Shown: positions 1 to 8,141, numbered from the stretch's first letter. The stretch: 64,000 nt of DNA from JAAFHI01 sp039793685 (GCA_039793685.1 JBDRAL010000094.1:1-64000), one strand, 5' to 3'. Translations and numbers: made by a program. Notes: a model not told the origin generated them from the letters alone.

Positions 1-27
1 CTCCCGGTTCGATTCCGGGACGGGCGG
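1..27 (+). tRNA. 3' end of a tRNA cut by the window edge
   Basis: A 5-bp T stem (positions 3-7 with 15-19) closes a ttcgatt T loop. It is followed by a 7-nt stretch that would be the 3' acceptor strand (20-26) and a discriminator base at 27. The anticodon lies outside the window, so the isotype cannot be told. No CCA is encoded. Confidence 0.7.
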
Positions 28-31
28 GAAA

Positions 32-76
32 CCGCCTGTAGCTCAGAGGTAGAGCGCCGGATGGGTTCGATCCCTG
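32..76 (+). pseudogene. tRNA remnant without an anticodon arm
   Basis: Positions 39-55 read as canonical T8-A9 plus a GCTC/GAGC D arm. Almost directly after it comes a ggg-ttcgat-ccc T-arm-like hairpin (63-74) with no room for an anticodon arm, and no downstream segment pairs with the putative acceptor at 32-38. It looks like a deleted tRNA gene within the tRNA cluster. An intron-bearing or highly derived tRNA is a less likely reading. Confidence 0.4.
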
Positions 77-176
77 ACTTTTCGGGATCATCCGTCGTGT
101 CCGTGGTCCCGCCGCGGGGGAGGTCAAAAACAGAAACGCTCCCTCGCCGCGAGACCACGCACACCAATGAAAAAAC

Positions 177-203
177 GATGAACGCGGAACGATGAACGAT
201 GAA
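177..203 (+). repeat. Heptamer array, gatgaac family
   Basis: Imperfect 7-bp units (gatgaac, gcggaac, gatgaac, gatgaag) sit just 5' of tRNA-Ala. The same composite order of units recurs at 29195-29225 and, inverted, at 29613-29636. Confidence 0.75.
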
Positions 204-208
204 GTTTC

Positions 209-282
209 GGGGCCGTAGCTCAATCTGGCTGAGCGTCTGACTTGCAATCAGAAGGGTAGGGGTTCGAATCCCCTCGGTTCCA
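209..282 (+). tRNA. tRNA-Ala (TGC)
   Basis: A full cloverleaf is visible: a 7-bp acceptor including the G3-T70 wobble that identifies alanine tRNAs, a D arm, and an anticodon stem tctga/tcaga with loop cttgcaa giving anticodon TGC. The T arm has a 5-bp stem and a ttcgaat loop, and the discriminator is A at 282. CCA is not encoded. It is the best-formed tRNA of the cluster. Confidence 0.95.
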
Positions 283-284
283 TC

Positions 285-356
285 GGGTAGTAAGGCAAAG
301 AGTACGCCGCTCGGTCGTGGCCCGAGTGTTACGCGGTGCAAGTCCGCGACTACCCT
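285..356 (+). tRNA. Atypical tRNA-His-like (GTG)
   Basis: The acceptor stem GGGTAGT/ACTACCC is perfect, the anticodon stem ctcgg/ccgag is perfect, and the T stem cgcgg/ccgcg is perfect. The anticodon at 317-319 is GTG. Several near-invariant positions differ from normal: A at position 8, C instead of U at position 33, and a T loop tgcaagt instead of ttcraat. The D arm has only a 3-bp ggc/gcc stem. The discriminator is T (356), followed by an encoded CCA (357-359), rather than the C73 paired with an extra G-1 found in classical tRNA-His. The intact stems argue for a functional, derived molecule. Confidence 0.75.
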
Positions 357-365
357 CCATTTTTC

Positions 366-441
366 GCCTGTGTAGCTCAACGGCCAGAGCGTTCGCTTCG
401 TAAGCGATTGGTTGCGGGTTCAAATCCCGCCTCAGGCTCCA
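366..441 (+). tRNA. tRNA-Thr (CGT)
   Basis: The acceptor GCCTGTG/CTCAGGC has one T-T mismatch; the G1-C72 and C2-G71 pairs are typical of threonine tRNAs. The D arm is GCTC/GAGC, the anticodon loop ttcgtaa gives CGT, and the T arm has loop ttcaaat. The discriminator is T at 438, and CCA is encoded at 439-441. Confidence 0.92.
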
Positions 442-447
442 CGATTT

Positions 448-519
448 GAAAAAAGGCCGAATGCCGTCGGGACTACATCCAAAAAACCTGTCTCGGAAAT
501 TCTTGTCGGCCCTTTTTTT
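448..519 (+). terminator. Possible terminator after the tRNA cluster
   Basis: An A-run plus ggccga (448-460) pairs with tcggcc plus a seven-T run (506-519). The loop is about 45 nt, unusually long for an intrinsic terminator. It lies directly downstream of tRNA-Thr. Confidence 0.4.
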
Positions 520-534
520 GAAACACATCCAATC

Positions 535-625
535 CCCATATCCTCGCCAAAGTGCTCCGGATATGGGCTATTTTCTTGGTTTTTTTAGAAATTAGCCCAC
601 AGCCGGACCGAAGGGAGGCTGTGGG
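535..625. repeat. Degenerate double-hairpin repeat
   Basis: Two hairpins, cccatatcc/ggatatggg (535-543 with 559-567) and cccacagcc/ggctgtggg (596-604 with 617-625), resemble the two internal hairpins of the MITE copies at 3295, 4303, 29344 and 63379, but in swapped order and without recognisable inverted termini. It is probably a relative or decayed copy. Confidence 0.5.
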
Positions 626-646
626 AAAAAGGGTGGACAAAACGAA

Positions 647-676
647 ACCGCCGCCCCCGGTACGAGAGGCGGCGGT
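647..676 (-). terminator. Terminator of the 704-1336 lipoprotein gene
   Basis: A GC-rich stem (ccgccgcc at 648-655 with ggcggcgg at 668-675, extended by an A-T pair) is followed on the minus strand by a T-rich tract (tttcgtttt), just past the stop codon at 704. Confidence 0.75.
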
Positions 677-703
677 CCGTGACGTGACGGGGAGGAACAC
701 CCG

Positions 704-1336
704 TTACGAAGCCTTGATGGACGTCAGCATGGTGACCGTCTGGTTGATTTCCTTCTCGGACACCCCGATGTAGTTGTTGATGTAGAACATTCCGTAATTC
801 TTCTGGTCGGGCGTGAAGATGACGAACTGGAAGGCGATCTTGCGGTTGTCCTGCGGCCAGAGACCGGTGCCGCCCGCCTGGATGGCTTTGACGCCGGGGC
901 CGAGGTTGATGGTCCGCCACGAGCCGCCGTTGTCGCCCTTGGTGTTGATGTCGGCGTTCTTGACGTCGCGCTTCATGATGCCGATGGCGTCCTGTTCGAG
1001 CTGGTTGATGGTGTTGTCGCCGTTTCCTTCGCGCATGTTGAGCGACGCGAAAACTTCCTTGCTCGGCGAGTAGAAGGCGAAGTGCGTGGCGTCGCGTTTT
1101 TCGACCGTCCAGCCTTTCGGTACGGTGAAGCTGAAGGTCGGATTTTGTTTGTCGGGATAATAAAAGGATTGTTCTTCGTCAGTGGTGACGCGGGTTTTGT
1201 CACCGGACGAATTTGAATCGTTTGATTTTGAATCGGATTTCGAATCGGTCTTGCCCACGTTGAGGGAGCAGGCCGAGAAGCCGAAGGTAATGCTCACAAG
1301 CAGGAGGGCGATGGCGAATGACGAACGGATTTTCAT
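704..1336 (-). CDS. Lipoprotein, PsbP/DcrB-like fold
   Basis: A 210-residue secreted protein. Residues 1-23 form a lipoprotein signal peptide ending in a lipobox (F-S-A-C), so it is probably anchored to a membrane through Cys23. A Ser/Asp/Lys-rich linker (about 24-55) leads to a globular domain that opens with a 'YYPDKQNPTFSFTVPKGW' pattern and ends with 'TMLTSIKAS', a layout typical of PsbP/DcrB/Mog1-like domains. The start has a GAGAGG Shine-Dalgarno six bases upstream. It is transcribed alone and has its own terminator. The fold call is by pattern only and no precise function can be assigned. Confidence 0.75.
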   Translation of the reverse strand: MKIRSSFAIALLLVSITFGFSACSLNVGKTDSKSDSKSNDSNSSGDKTRVTTDEEQSFYYPDKQNPTFSFTVPKGWTVEKRDATHFAFYSPSKEVFASLNMREGNGDNTINQLEQDAIGIMKRDVKNADINTKGDNGGSWRTINLGPGVKAIQAGGTGLWPQDNRKIAFQFVIFTPDQKNYGMFYINNYIGVSEKEINQTVTMLTSIKAS

Positions 1337-1430
1337 ATGAACCTCTCGAATCGGATGACGGTCAGTCGGGATTTGGGTGGGTTGTTGCCAACCCCTTCTG
1401 CTTTGGTAAGCGGAAAACCGATGCCGAATT

Positions 1431-1466
1431 GATCATCGAAAAAAAATATTTTTTCCGTGATCGGAG
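1431..1466. promoter_or_regulatory. AT-rich palindrome upstream of rtcB
   Basis: An inverted repeat centred on aaaaaatatttttt and flanked by gatcatcg / ccgtgatc lies between the divergent lipoprotein and rtcB genes. It could be an operator or a hairpin; nothing further can be said from sequence. Confidence 0.3.
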
Positions 1467-1676
1467 AAAGCACGCATCGAAATGGGCAAGAAGCACATGA
1501 AGGAAGAACCGCGCGTCAAGCGCCGGAAACTGTCTCCGGGCGAGATCGCGAGGATTCAACGGTTTGAAGAAGGCGACGGATTCGTCTCGCCTTCAAAACG
1601 CAAGCGCAGGGAAAAGGAGCCGCCGACCTTTACCGGCATTCACGCCGGACGGGTGCGGCCAGCGGAGGAAACCGAC

Positions 1677-2909
1677 ATGACGGAATACGGCTACAAGGTG
1701 ATTGCTCCCGAAAAAGGAGTGCCGATCAAGGCGTGGATTCACGGCGTTCAACTGGAATCGGCGGCGGAGTCGCAGTTGAAGAACATCGCGAGCCTGCCGT
1801 TCGTGTACAAGTGGGTCGCCGCCATGCCGGACGTCCACTGGGGCATGGGCGCGACCGTCGGCAGCGTCATCGCCACCAAGGGCGCGGTCATTCCGGCGGC
1901 TGTTGGAGTGGATTTGGGTTGCGGGATGGCCGCCGTGCGGACTTCGCTCACGGCCAATGATCTGCCCGACAACCTCAAGAACATCCGGACCGCGATTGAA
2001 GCCTCCGTGCCGCATGGCCGGACCGACAACGGCGGACGCAACGACAAGGGCGCGTGGCAGGGGGCGTTGCCCAAGCGCGTCGAGGATGTCTGGACGGTGA
2101 TGGAAGACGGCTACAAGTCCATCCTCGAAAAGCATCCGAAGCTCGGTCGCGGCAACGACGTGAACCACCTCGGTACGCTCGGCACGGGCAATCACTTCAT
2201 TGAAGTGTGTCTCGACGAGGAAGACCGGGTCTGGATCATGCTCCACAGCGGTTCGCGGGGCGTCGGCAATCGCATCGGGTCGTATTTCATCGAACTCGCC
2301 AAGCAGGACATGCGGCGGTTCTTCATCAACCTGCCGGACATCAACCTCGCGTACCTGCCGCAGGGGACCGACAACTTCAAGGACTATGTGAAGGCGGTCG
2401 CCTGGGCGCAGGAATACGCGATGTGGAACCGGACGGTGATGATGGAAAACGTGATTCTCGCGTTGCGGGGCACGGGTGAGTTGCCGGAATTCGAAGCCGA
2501 CGCGGAAGTGGTGAACTGCCACCACAACTACGTCGCGCACGAATCGCACTACGGCGAAAACGTCATCGTAACGCGCAAAGGCGCGGTCCGCGCACGCGGG
2601 GGCGACCTCGGCATCATTCCGGGCAGCATGGGCGCGCGGTCGTACATCGTGCGCGGCAAGGGCCATCCGGAAAGCTTCAATTCGTGTTCGCACGGCGCGG
2701 GCCGGGCGATGTCGCGGGCGGAAGCGAAGCGCCGCTTCACGATTGAAGATCACAAGGCGGCGACCGAAGGCGTCGAATGCCGCAAGGACGCCGACGTCAT
2801 CGACGAAACGCCGATGGCCTACAAGGACATCGACGCCGTCATGGCCGCCCAGCGCGATCTGGTTGATGTTTTACACACGCTCCGTCAGGTTGTTTGTGTA
2901 AAAGGGTAG
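1677..2909 (+). CDS. rtcB: RNA-splicing ligase RtcB
   Basis: GTP- and Mn-dependent RNA ligase that joins 2',3'-cyclic-phosphate or 3'-phosphate ends to 5'-OH ends in RNA repair or tRNA splicing. Family motifs are all present: DVHWG (about 52-56), GVDLGCG (77-83, metal-binding Asp/Cys), LGTGNHF, HSGSRG, HNYVAHE and SCSHGAGR (His339, the guanylylated histidine), and a C-terminal Gly. The length of 410 residues matches the family. I chose the ATG at 1677, which has a GGAGGA ribosome site seven bases upstream. The frame stays open back to 1482 and would add 65 Lys/Arg-rich residues, but that upstream start has no ribosome site. The gene appears to be monocistronic; no archease or RtcA is adjacent. 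Confidence 0.95.
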   Translation: MTEYGYKVIAPEKGVPIKAWIHGVQLESAAESQLKNIASLPFVYKWVAAMPDVHWGMGATVGSVIATKGAVIPAAVGVDLGCGMAAVRTSLTANDLPDNLKNIRTAIEASVPHGRTDNGGRNDKGAWQGALPKRVEDVWTVMEDGYKSILEKHPKLGRGNDVNHLGTLGTGNHFIEVCLDEEDRVWIMLHSGSRGVGNRIGSYFIELAKQDMRRFFINLPDINLAYLPQGTDNFKDYVKAVAWAQEYAMWNRTVMMENVILALRGTGELPEFEADAEVVNCHHNYVAHESHYGENVIVTRKGAVRARGGDLGIIPGSMGARSYIVRGKGHPESFNSCSHGAGRAMSRAEAKRRFTIEDHKAATEGVECRKDADVIDETPMAYKDIDAVMAAQRDLVDVLHTLRQVVCVKG

Positions 2910-2930
2910 CCTTGGGAGTCAAAAGTAGAT

Positions 2931-2990
2931 TTTCGATTGAAGATTGAAGATTTCGGATGGTTTTCCAATCGAAAATCTTCAATCTTCATT
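2931..2990 (+). repeat. Inverted heptamer array after rtcB
   Basis: Heptamers of the attgaag family (2935-2953) face their reverse complement (2970-2987), giving a 17-18-bp imperfect hairpin (2939-2955 with 2970-2987). It may serve as the rtcB 3' end, although no strong T-run follows. The same unit occurs at 31137-31170. Confidence 0.65.
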
Positions 2991-3018
2991 CTGAAATCAA
3001 AAATAAAGAGGTTTTCCG

Positions 3019-3297
3019 ATGCACGAAGGCTGGATCTGGCTCGCCGCGCTGGTGTTGATCGGAATTTCCCTGTGGGCCGTGGCGGGGGAGTTCACGCGCA
3101 AGCAAAAGCGGACCGTCGAGGAATACGAGGCCGACGTCGAGGCGAACAAGTCCGACGTCGGCAACGCCTTGATGCGCGCCGGTCTGCTCGATCTTGAAAA
3201 ACGTCTCAACCAGAAAATTGAAAAGTCCGCTGCCTATCTTGAAGACGAGAACAGCGGACGCACCCGTGTCCGGCGGTCCGAGGACGGGGAAGATTAA
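3019..3297 (+). CDS. Small single-pass membrane protein
   Basis: A 92-residue protein of unknown function. Residues 5-23 are a hydrophobic helix, followed by a charged, probably helical cytoplasmic part with Glu/Lys-rich heptad character (about 28-80) and an acidic end. An AGAGG-like site precedes the ATG. The TAA stop (3295-3297) lies at the left terminus of a MITE-like element, so the native C terminus may have been altered by the insertion. No family is recognised. Confidence 0.6.
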   Translation: MHEGWIWLAALVLIGISLWAVAGEFTRKQKRTVEEYEADVEANKSDVGNALMRAGLLDLEKRLNQKIEKSAAYLEDENSGRTRVRRSEDGED

Positions 3298-3530
3298 AGT
3301 GATTTTTTGTGGGTGCGACCGGGCCACCGAACGGTGAATGGCGCACATATTGGATGTAGCCCACGTCCGGAGAGCGCTTTGGCGAGGACGTGGGAAATCA
3401 AATGGATTCAACGGTTTTTATCGAACCTGAAACCCATAGCCTCGCCCGAGCGCTCCGGCTATGGGCTATGCCCAATCATTTACCCGCCCGTGTGGATGTG
3501 GCTTGGTCGCATCCAGGCGAAACTGCTCCA
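3295..3530. mobile_element. MITE-like element, copy 1
   Basis: This 236-bp copy has degenerate inverted termini (left TAAAGTGATTTT, right CGAAACTGCTCCA) and both internal hairpins (cccacgtcc/ggacgtggg, then cccatagcc/ggctatggg). Its left end holds the stop codon of the 3019 gene and its right end lies two bases from the stop of the convergent 3533 gene. It corresponds to the better-preserved 249-bp copies at 29344 and 63379. Confidence 0.75.
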
Positions 3531-3532
3531 GG

Positions 3533-4261
3533 TCACGGCGATGCTCGGGCCATCTCAACGGCGGCCCTGACCAGTTCAGCGTTGTCTTGAGCGGGCGAGC
3601 CGTCGGGTAAAACCGTGACGTCTTCCAGGCCGGTGCGTATCCCGTGTCCTCTGGTCAGGGCACGGCGGTTTACCGCCCAGCAGGCCGGGCCATAGCCGTG
3701 GTGTACTTGCTGGAGCGTGATCCCGGCGGTCAGCAGGACATTTTCCATCGCCGCTGCGTTGCTCAGAGACACATCCACGTCGAGTTCAAGCGGTTCGATC
3801 AGGACGCGGCGGCAACGGGGTGCCAGTCCGGAAGCCACGAAAGCCTCGGCATCGCTGACCGTGAGCAAACCGGCTTCAATGTCCACGCCCCGAGCGAGCA
3901 GCAACTCACAAAGTTCAATGATGCCTTCCTCGCCCTGATTGGCGGTCACGAGGTCGGGAAGATCATTCCAGGCCGCCACGACGCGCAGGCGCTCGCTCGG
4001 ATCGGGAACAATCGTGGCGGAAGTGGTCAGCGAAATCGGCGTGTCGGGACAGAAACGGCGGATTTCGCGCAGCGCTTCTCCACACACCGCGCCATCCAGC
4101 GTTTCCTGGCCGTCACGGTCGAATACATGGATGTGTACCGACTTGGCCCCGACCTGTATGGCGGCCCTTGCCGCTTCCGCGATGTCCCGCGGTGTGCGCG
4201 GGGCGGCCGGGTGAATCCGGTCGCCGTTGAGCGCAACCTGGATGAAGGTGGATGAGGGCAT
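3533..4261 (-). CDS. Beta-keto acid cleavage enzyme (BKACE, DUF849-type)
   Basis: A 242-residue TIM-barrel protein of the family that includes 3-keto-5-aminohexanoate cleavage enzyme from lysine fermentation. These enzymes use Zn and acetyl-CoA to cleave beta-keto acids. The N-terminal strand 'FIQVALNGDR' and the HIH metal motif (His43, His45) inside 'SVHIHVFDRDG' are typical, as is a late 'GHGIRTGLEDV' segment. It is shorter than the roughly 270-300-residue characterised members, so the substrate is uncertain. It stands alone between two MITE copies, with no other lysine-fermentation genes nearby. Confidence 0.8.
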   Translation of the reverse strand: MPSSTFIQVALNGDRIHPAAPRTPRDIAEAARAAIQVGAKSVHIHVFDRDGQETLDGAVCGEALREIRRFCPDTPISLTTSATIVPDPSERLRVVAAWNDLPDLVTANQGEEGIIELCELLLARGVDIEAGLLTVSDAEAFVASGLAPRCRRVLIEPLELDVDVSLSNAAAMENVLLTAGITLQQVHHGYGPACWAVNRRALTRGHGIRTGLEDVTVLPDGSPAQDNAELVRAAVEMARASP

Positions 4262-4302
4262 GTCGTGTATCTCCCTGTCGGCGGTGGGCTGGTTCCGAGG
4301 GC

Positions 4303-4492
4303 TAGAGCGTTTATCAATTGCCAGCGACCATTAATTTCTTCTGGACGATGCTCTGATGGAATCTATCCCACGTCCGGAGCGCTTTGGCGAGGACGTGGGA
4401 AATCAAATGGATTCAATGGTTTTTTATCGAACATGAAACCCATAGCCTCGCCCGAGCGCTCCGGCTATGGGCTATCCACCAATCGGAAACCC
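4303..4492. mobile_element. MITE-like element, copy 2 (decayed)
   Basis: The left end TAGAGCG matches the element terminus and both internal hairpins are present (ccacgtcc/ggacgtgg near 4369-4397; cccatagcc/ggctatggg near 4438-4473). The right inverted terminus is not recognisable, so the end coordinate is approximate. It lies between the BKACE gene and a kinase gene. Confidence 0.6.
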
Positions 4493-4539
4493 GGCATGTT
4501 TCCCTGACCTGAAAAGCCACAACCCGTACATAACCTTTC

Positions 4540-4606
4540 ACTGACTACTAACTACTAACTGCTAACTGCTAACTACTGACCACTGACCACTGACCACTGA
4601 CTGCTA
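4540..4606 (+). repeat. Heptamer array at the stop codon of the 4604 kinase gene
   Basis: About nine 7-bp units (ctaacta, ctaactg, ctgacca) run into the TAG stop of the minus-strand kinase gene (4604-4606). A related array abuts the TAG stop of the anti-sigma gene at 26424. Confidence 0.8.
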
Positions 4607-7012
4607 GATGGTCGTCACCGCTTCTTCATCGCTTGAGTTCGGAATGAAGCGCCGGTCGAGGACGGCCTCCGGAATTTTCGTGAACAGTTCTTCGAGTTGA
4701 TCGGCCAGTTGGGCGGCGGTGGGACGTTCCGAGGGTACTTTTTCGAGCGTCCGGTGAATGAGCGCCGCAACGGATTCGGGGATATTTGGATTCAGTTCGC
4801 GCAATGGCGGCGGGGCCTTGTGGATGTGCGCCAGAATCATTCCGACGATTCCGCTGGTCCCTTTTTCGAAGGGCGGACGACCGGCCAGCATTTCGTAAAG
4901 AACAATTCCCACGCTGTAGACATCCGCCCGGCCGTCGTAGTTGATGCCGGACAACCGTTCCGGCGACATGTAGGCGGGCGTCCCGATCAGGCTGTCGGTC
5001 GCCGTGAGTTTGCTCCAGTCCTCGCCCGTGTCGGACGCGGTCATCTTGGCGATGCCGAAATCCACTACCTTGACCGTTTCACCCTCGGGCGAACGGTTGA
5101 TGAAGATGTTGTCCGGCTTGATGTCGCGGTGGATGACGCCGAGGCGGTGCGCTTCGGCCAGCGCGCGACAGACCGGAATGATTCGTCCGAGACATTCCCG
5201 CAACGTGGTCGCGGCCCCGCTGCGAAGTTCCTCAGCCAGCGATTTTCCTGAAAGAAGTTCCATCACCAGATAGGCGATGCCCTGGTCGGAGACGCCCGAA
5301 TCGAGGACGGCGATGATGTTCGGGTGTGACAGGCGCGAGATCGAAATTCCTTCGCGTTTAAAGCGTTCGATGGCTTCCGCGTTGTCGTTGCCGTGGCGCG
5401 GCTTGAAGACCTTGACCGCAATCGGACGGGTGAGCGCGAGGTGGGTCGAGCGGAAGACGATCCCGAAGCCGCCTTCACCGATTTTTTCATCCAGCCGGTA
5501 CTTCCCGTCGAGGATCGTTCCCGGAAGGGCGAGGCCGAGCGCGGAGAAAATCCGGTCCGCCTGCTGATGGGTTTTCACCAGTTCCTGATTCTTGACGTTG
5601 AGTTCGGAAATCTTGCGGTCAAGCTCCAGGTTTTTTCGTTCGGTTTCAGCCTGGGCTTCTTCGAGGCGTACGACCGTGTCGGCGAGTTCCACGTTTGCCT
5701 GCGCCAGTTCTTCAGTGCGTTCGACGACCTTGTGTTCGAGGTCCCGGTTGAGGGTATCGAGTTCGGTGAAGGCCCGGTTGAACCGATCCGAAATTGAAAC
5801 CGCCATCCCGAGAATGACCACGCCCAGCCCCCAGTGGGCGATGAACGGCATGTCGTAAATGCCCGTTTCCCGGAGAATCGTTGATGTCTGGGTAATCGGA
5901 AAGAACAGCAGCGAAATGAGATACGGCTTCGCTTCCGGATTCCCGCGCCGGATTTCACGGAAGATGACCCATCCGACATACAGCAATGCCGGCGTCATTC
6001 CGATCAGGAGCGCGGTATTTGCCTTGGTGAGTGAAATCCAGGGGAATAACGCCAGTGCCACATCGTAAGCAAGCAACCCAAGGAAGGTCGCGCGCAGCCA
6101 GCGTGGCTCTTCCCTCTGGAAGAAAATCCGGATGAACGTCGCCAGTGTGAACAGGGCGACCGGTCGCAAGGCCATCCAGATGACATAGGCAGGGAAGGCC
6201 GGAAGAATTTCGAGCGACCACGCGCAATTGCAGAACGTCATCACGCCCGCGCAGAGCGTGCCCGCGCCGAACCAGACGTACTCCACCCGATCGCGTCGCG
6301 CGGTGAACATGAACAGGTGATAGCCGCAAATCAGAAGAAAGAGGCAGGCCAGAACCAGTCGGTTCAAATCCTCCCGCAGTTTTTCCTGTCGGCCTAGTTG
6401 AACCCGGTCCCGGAGTAATTCGACGTTGCCGATTTCGAAGGTCTTGCGAAATGGCGGATAGCGTCCGACCAGAAAGGCGTTCGGAAGCGACCGGTCGGCA
6501 GGTTTCCAGAGACGGATTGAAAGTTGAAGTTTGCCTTCCGGGCCGATTGCCTCGGGCGGGATGGCAAGAACCGGCGGCAGGCGCATTTCCCTTGGTGAAT
6601 CAGGTGGAAACGCGCCGATGGTGGCGATGTTGCGGCCGTTGGCGAAAACCTGAATCCCGGCAAATTCGATCTGGCCGAAAACGAAACCGACCGGCTGGTT
6701 CAATTCGGACGGTGCGAGGCGGAACGATTTTCTGAACCAGGTGAATCCGTCGGTCCGGGAGGACTGCCAGATTTCCGAGAGGTCGGCATCGGTCCAGTTC
6801 CCGGTATCGAGATCGGGCTTCGCATTGGCCGGATCGTCACCGGCCTTCATCTTCCAGCCCTTGGATACATCCACCGGGGCGAGCAGGGTGGTCACCGGCT
6901 GTTCCTGGGCGCCCGCTGTTGCAACGGGCAGCACCAGCCAGACCAGCGCCAGCCAGAAACGGCGCGGACCGGGAGCAACTCCTGAAAAAAACCTTTTCAA
7001 GAAGGGCGACAT
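4604..7012 (-). CDS. Membrane Ser/Thr protein kinase with a seven-helix-type sensor
   Basis: An 802-residue receptor kinase. A signal peptide (1-36) precedes an extracytoplasmic beta-rich domain (about 40-205) of the kind found before 7TMR-DISM sensor regions. Seven to eight hydrophobic helices follow (about 216-410), then a long coiled coil (415-495) and a Hanks-type kinase domain (503-775). The kinase has the Gly loop GEGGFG, Lys in AVKVF (about 533), HRDIKPDN (His628), DFG (651-653) and a GTPAYMSPE activation segment, so it should be active. The linker-kinase half closely resembles the 15331 gene, while the sensor halves differ. It probably phosphorylates proteins in response to an external signal that cannot be named. 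Confidence 0.88.
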   Translation of the reverse strand: MSPFLKRFFSGVAPGPRRFWLALVWLVLPVATAGAQEQPVTTLLAPVDVSKGWKMKAGDDPANAKPDLDTGNWTDADLSEIWQSSRTDGFTWFRKSFRLAPSELNQPVGFVFGQIEFAGIQVFANGRNIATIGAFPPDSPREMRLPPVLAIPPEAIGPEGKLQLSIRLWKPADRSLPNAFLVGRYPPFRKTFEIGNVELLRDRVQLGRQEKLREDLNRLVLACLFLLICGYHLFMFTARRDRVEYVWFGAGTLCAGVMTFCNCAWSLEILPAFPAYVIWMALRPVALFTLATFIRIFFQREEPRWLRATFLGLLAYDVALALFPWISLTKANTALLIGMTPALLYVGWVIFREIRRGNPEAKPYLISLLFFPITQTSTILRETGIYDMPFIAHWGLGVVILGMAVSISDRFNRAFTELDTLNRDLEHKVVERTEELAQANVELADTVVRLEEAQAETERKNLELDRKISELNVKNQELVKTHQQADRIFSALGLALPGTILDGKYRLDEKIGEGGFGIVFRSTHLALTRPIAVKVFKPRHGNDNAEAIERFKREGISISRLSHPNIIAVLDSGVSDQGIAYLVMELLSGKSLAEELRSGAATTLRECLGRIIPVCRALAEAHRLGVIHRDIKPDNIFINRSPEGETVKVVDFGIAKMTASDTGEDWSKLTATDSLIGTPAYMSPERLSGINYDGRADVYSVGIVLYEMLAGRPPFEKGTSGIVGMILAHIHKAPPPLRELNPNIPESVAALIHRTLEKVPSERPTAAQLADQLEELFTKIPEAVLDRRFIPNSSDEEAVTTI

Positions 7013-7212
7013 GGAAGCGGGAAACGAAACGGGTGGTGGATGAAGTCACGAAATGACGGCGTTTTCCGCATCATACCGCCTGAAGGTGATTTTCAAAGCC
7101 GGACTTTTCAGTTGTCGTCACCGCGCTCCTTTGTTTTAGGATGCGCTGACTCCTTCCCGACAACCGAACGGCACACACTTTTTATTTCCGAAGCAACAGG
7201 ACTCGTACGCCC

Positions 7213-8079
7213 ATGCTGAAACATGAACTCGACAGCCTCTATCCGCAGACCGAAATGTCGCGGCGCAACTTCTTCGTGACTTCGCTTGCCGCCGGGTTCG
7301 CCCTTGCGGTGCAGCCCATCAGCGCCCAGACGGCCATCACGACCGACACGACCGGCCTCATTGCCGGCGAAGTCAAAATTCCGACCAAGGATGGGGAAGT
7401 CCCCGCCTACCGCGCGATGCCCGCCAAGGGAAAGAACTTTCCGGTGGTGCTGGTGGTGCAGGAGATTTTCGGCGTTCATGAACACATCAAGGACGTCTGC
7501 CGCCGGTTCGCGAAACTCGGCCACATCGCCATCGCGACCGAACTCTATGCCCGGCAGGGCGACGTTTCGAAAATCAAGGAAATCCAGAACGTCATCAAGG
7601 ATGTGGTGGCGAAGGTGCCTGACGCGCAGGTCATGAGCGACCTCGACGCCACCGTCGCGTGGGCCGACAAAAACGGCGGAAACTCGAAAAAGCTCGCCGT
7701 CACCGGTTTCTGCTGGGGCGGACGGATTACCTGGCTTTATGCCGCGCACAATCCGAAGGTGAAGGCGGGCGGCGCATGGTACGGCCGTCTCGTCGGGCAG
7801 GGAACGGAACTTCAACCGAAAAACCCGATTGAATTTGCCCCGACGTTGAAAGTGCCAGTTCTTGGCCTCTACGGCGGGAAAGACGGCGGCATCCCGGTCG
7901 AAAGCGTCGAAAAGATGCGCGAAGCGCTCAAACAGGGCAAATCCGGTTCCGAAATCATCGTCTACCCGGAGGCTCCGCACGGGTTCCATGCCGATTATCG
8001 CCCGTCCTACCGCAAGGTTGACGCCGAGGACGCCTGGAAGAAGTTGAACGAGTGGTTCAAGAAGCATGGCGCCGCGTAG
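7213..8079 (+). CDS. Dienelactone hydrolase family protein, Tat-exported
   Basis: A 288-residue alpha/beta hydrolase. Residues 15-39 (SRRNFF followed by a hydrophobic stretch ending in an Ala-rich site) form a twin-arginine signal, so it acts in the periplasm. The family triad is clear: Cys167 in GFCWGG, Asp224 in GGKDGG and His256 in PHGFH, which fits the cysteine nucleophile of dienelactone hydrolases rather than a serine esterase. The natural substrate is unknown. The stop is directly followed by a heptamer array. Confidence 0.88.
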   Translation: MLKHELDSLYPQTEMSRRNFFVTSLAAGFALAVQPISAQTAITTDTTGLIAGEVKIPTKDGEVPAYRAMPAKGKNFPVVLVVQEIFGVHEHIKDVCRRFAKLGHIAIATELYARQGDVSKIKEIQNVIKDVVAKVPDAQVMSDLDATVAWADKNGGNSKKLAVTGFCWGGRITWLYAAHNPKVKAGGAWYGRLVGQGTELQPKNPIEFAPTLKVPVLGLYGGKDGGIPVESVEKMREALKQGKSGSEIIVYPEAPHGFHADYRPSYRKVDAEDAWKKLNEWFKKHGAA

Positions 8080-8084
8080 TGGGA

Positions 8085-8141
8085 AGTCTGGAGTCTGGAC
8101 TGGAGAAGTCTGGAGTCTGGAGTCGAGAGTCTGGAGTCAAA
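8085..8141 (+). repeat. Heptamer array, gtctgga family (left arm)
   Basis: Tandem 7-bp units of the gtctgga type start six bases after the TAG stop of the dienelactone hydrolase gene. Positions 8105-8141 are the exact reverse complement of 8251-8287. Confidence 0.85.

Noticed and set aside
220..528. Coding region across the tRNA cluster
   Set aside because: The open frame runs through three tRNA genes and lacks any protein feature.
1593..2753. Long open frame antisense to rtcB
   Set aside because: It lies entirely opposite the well-supported RtcB protein, has no family motif and a composition typical of a GC-rich shadow frame. Similar long frames opposite the kinases, the cytochromes, the Asp-box protein and the fusion gene were dropped for the same reason.
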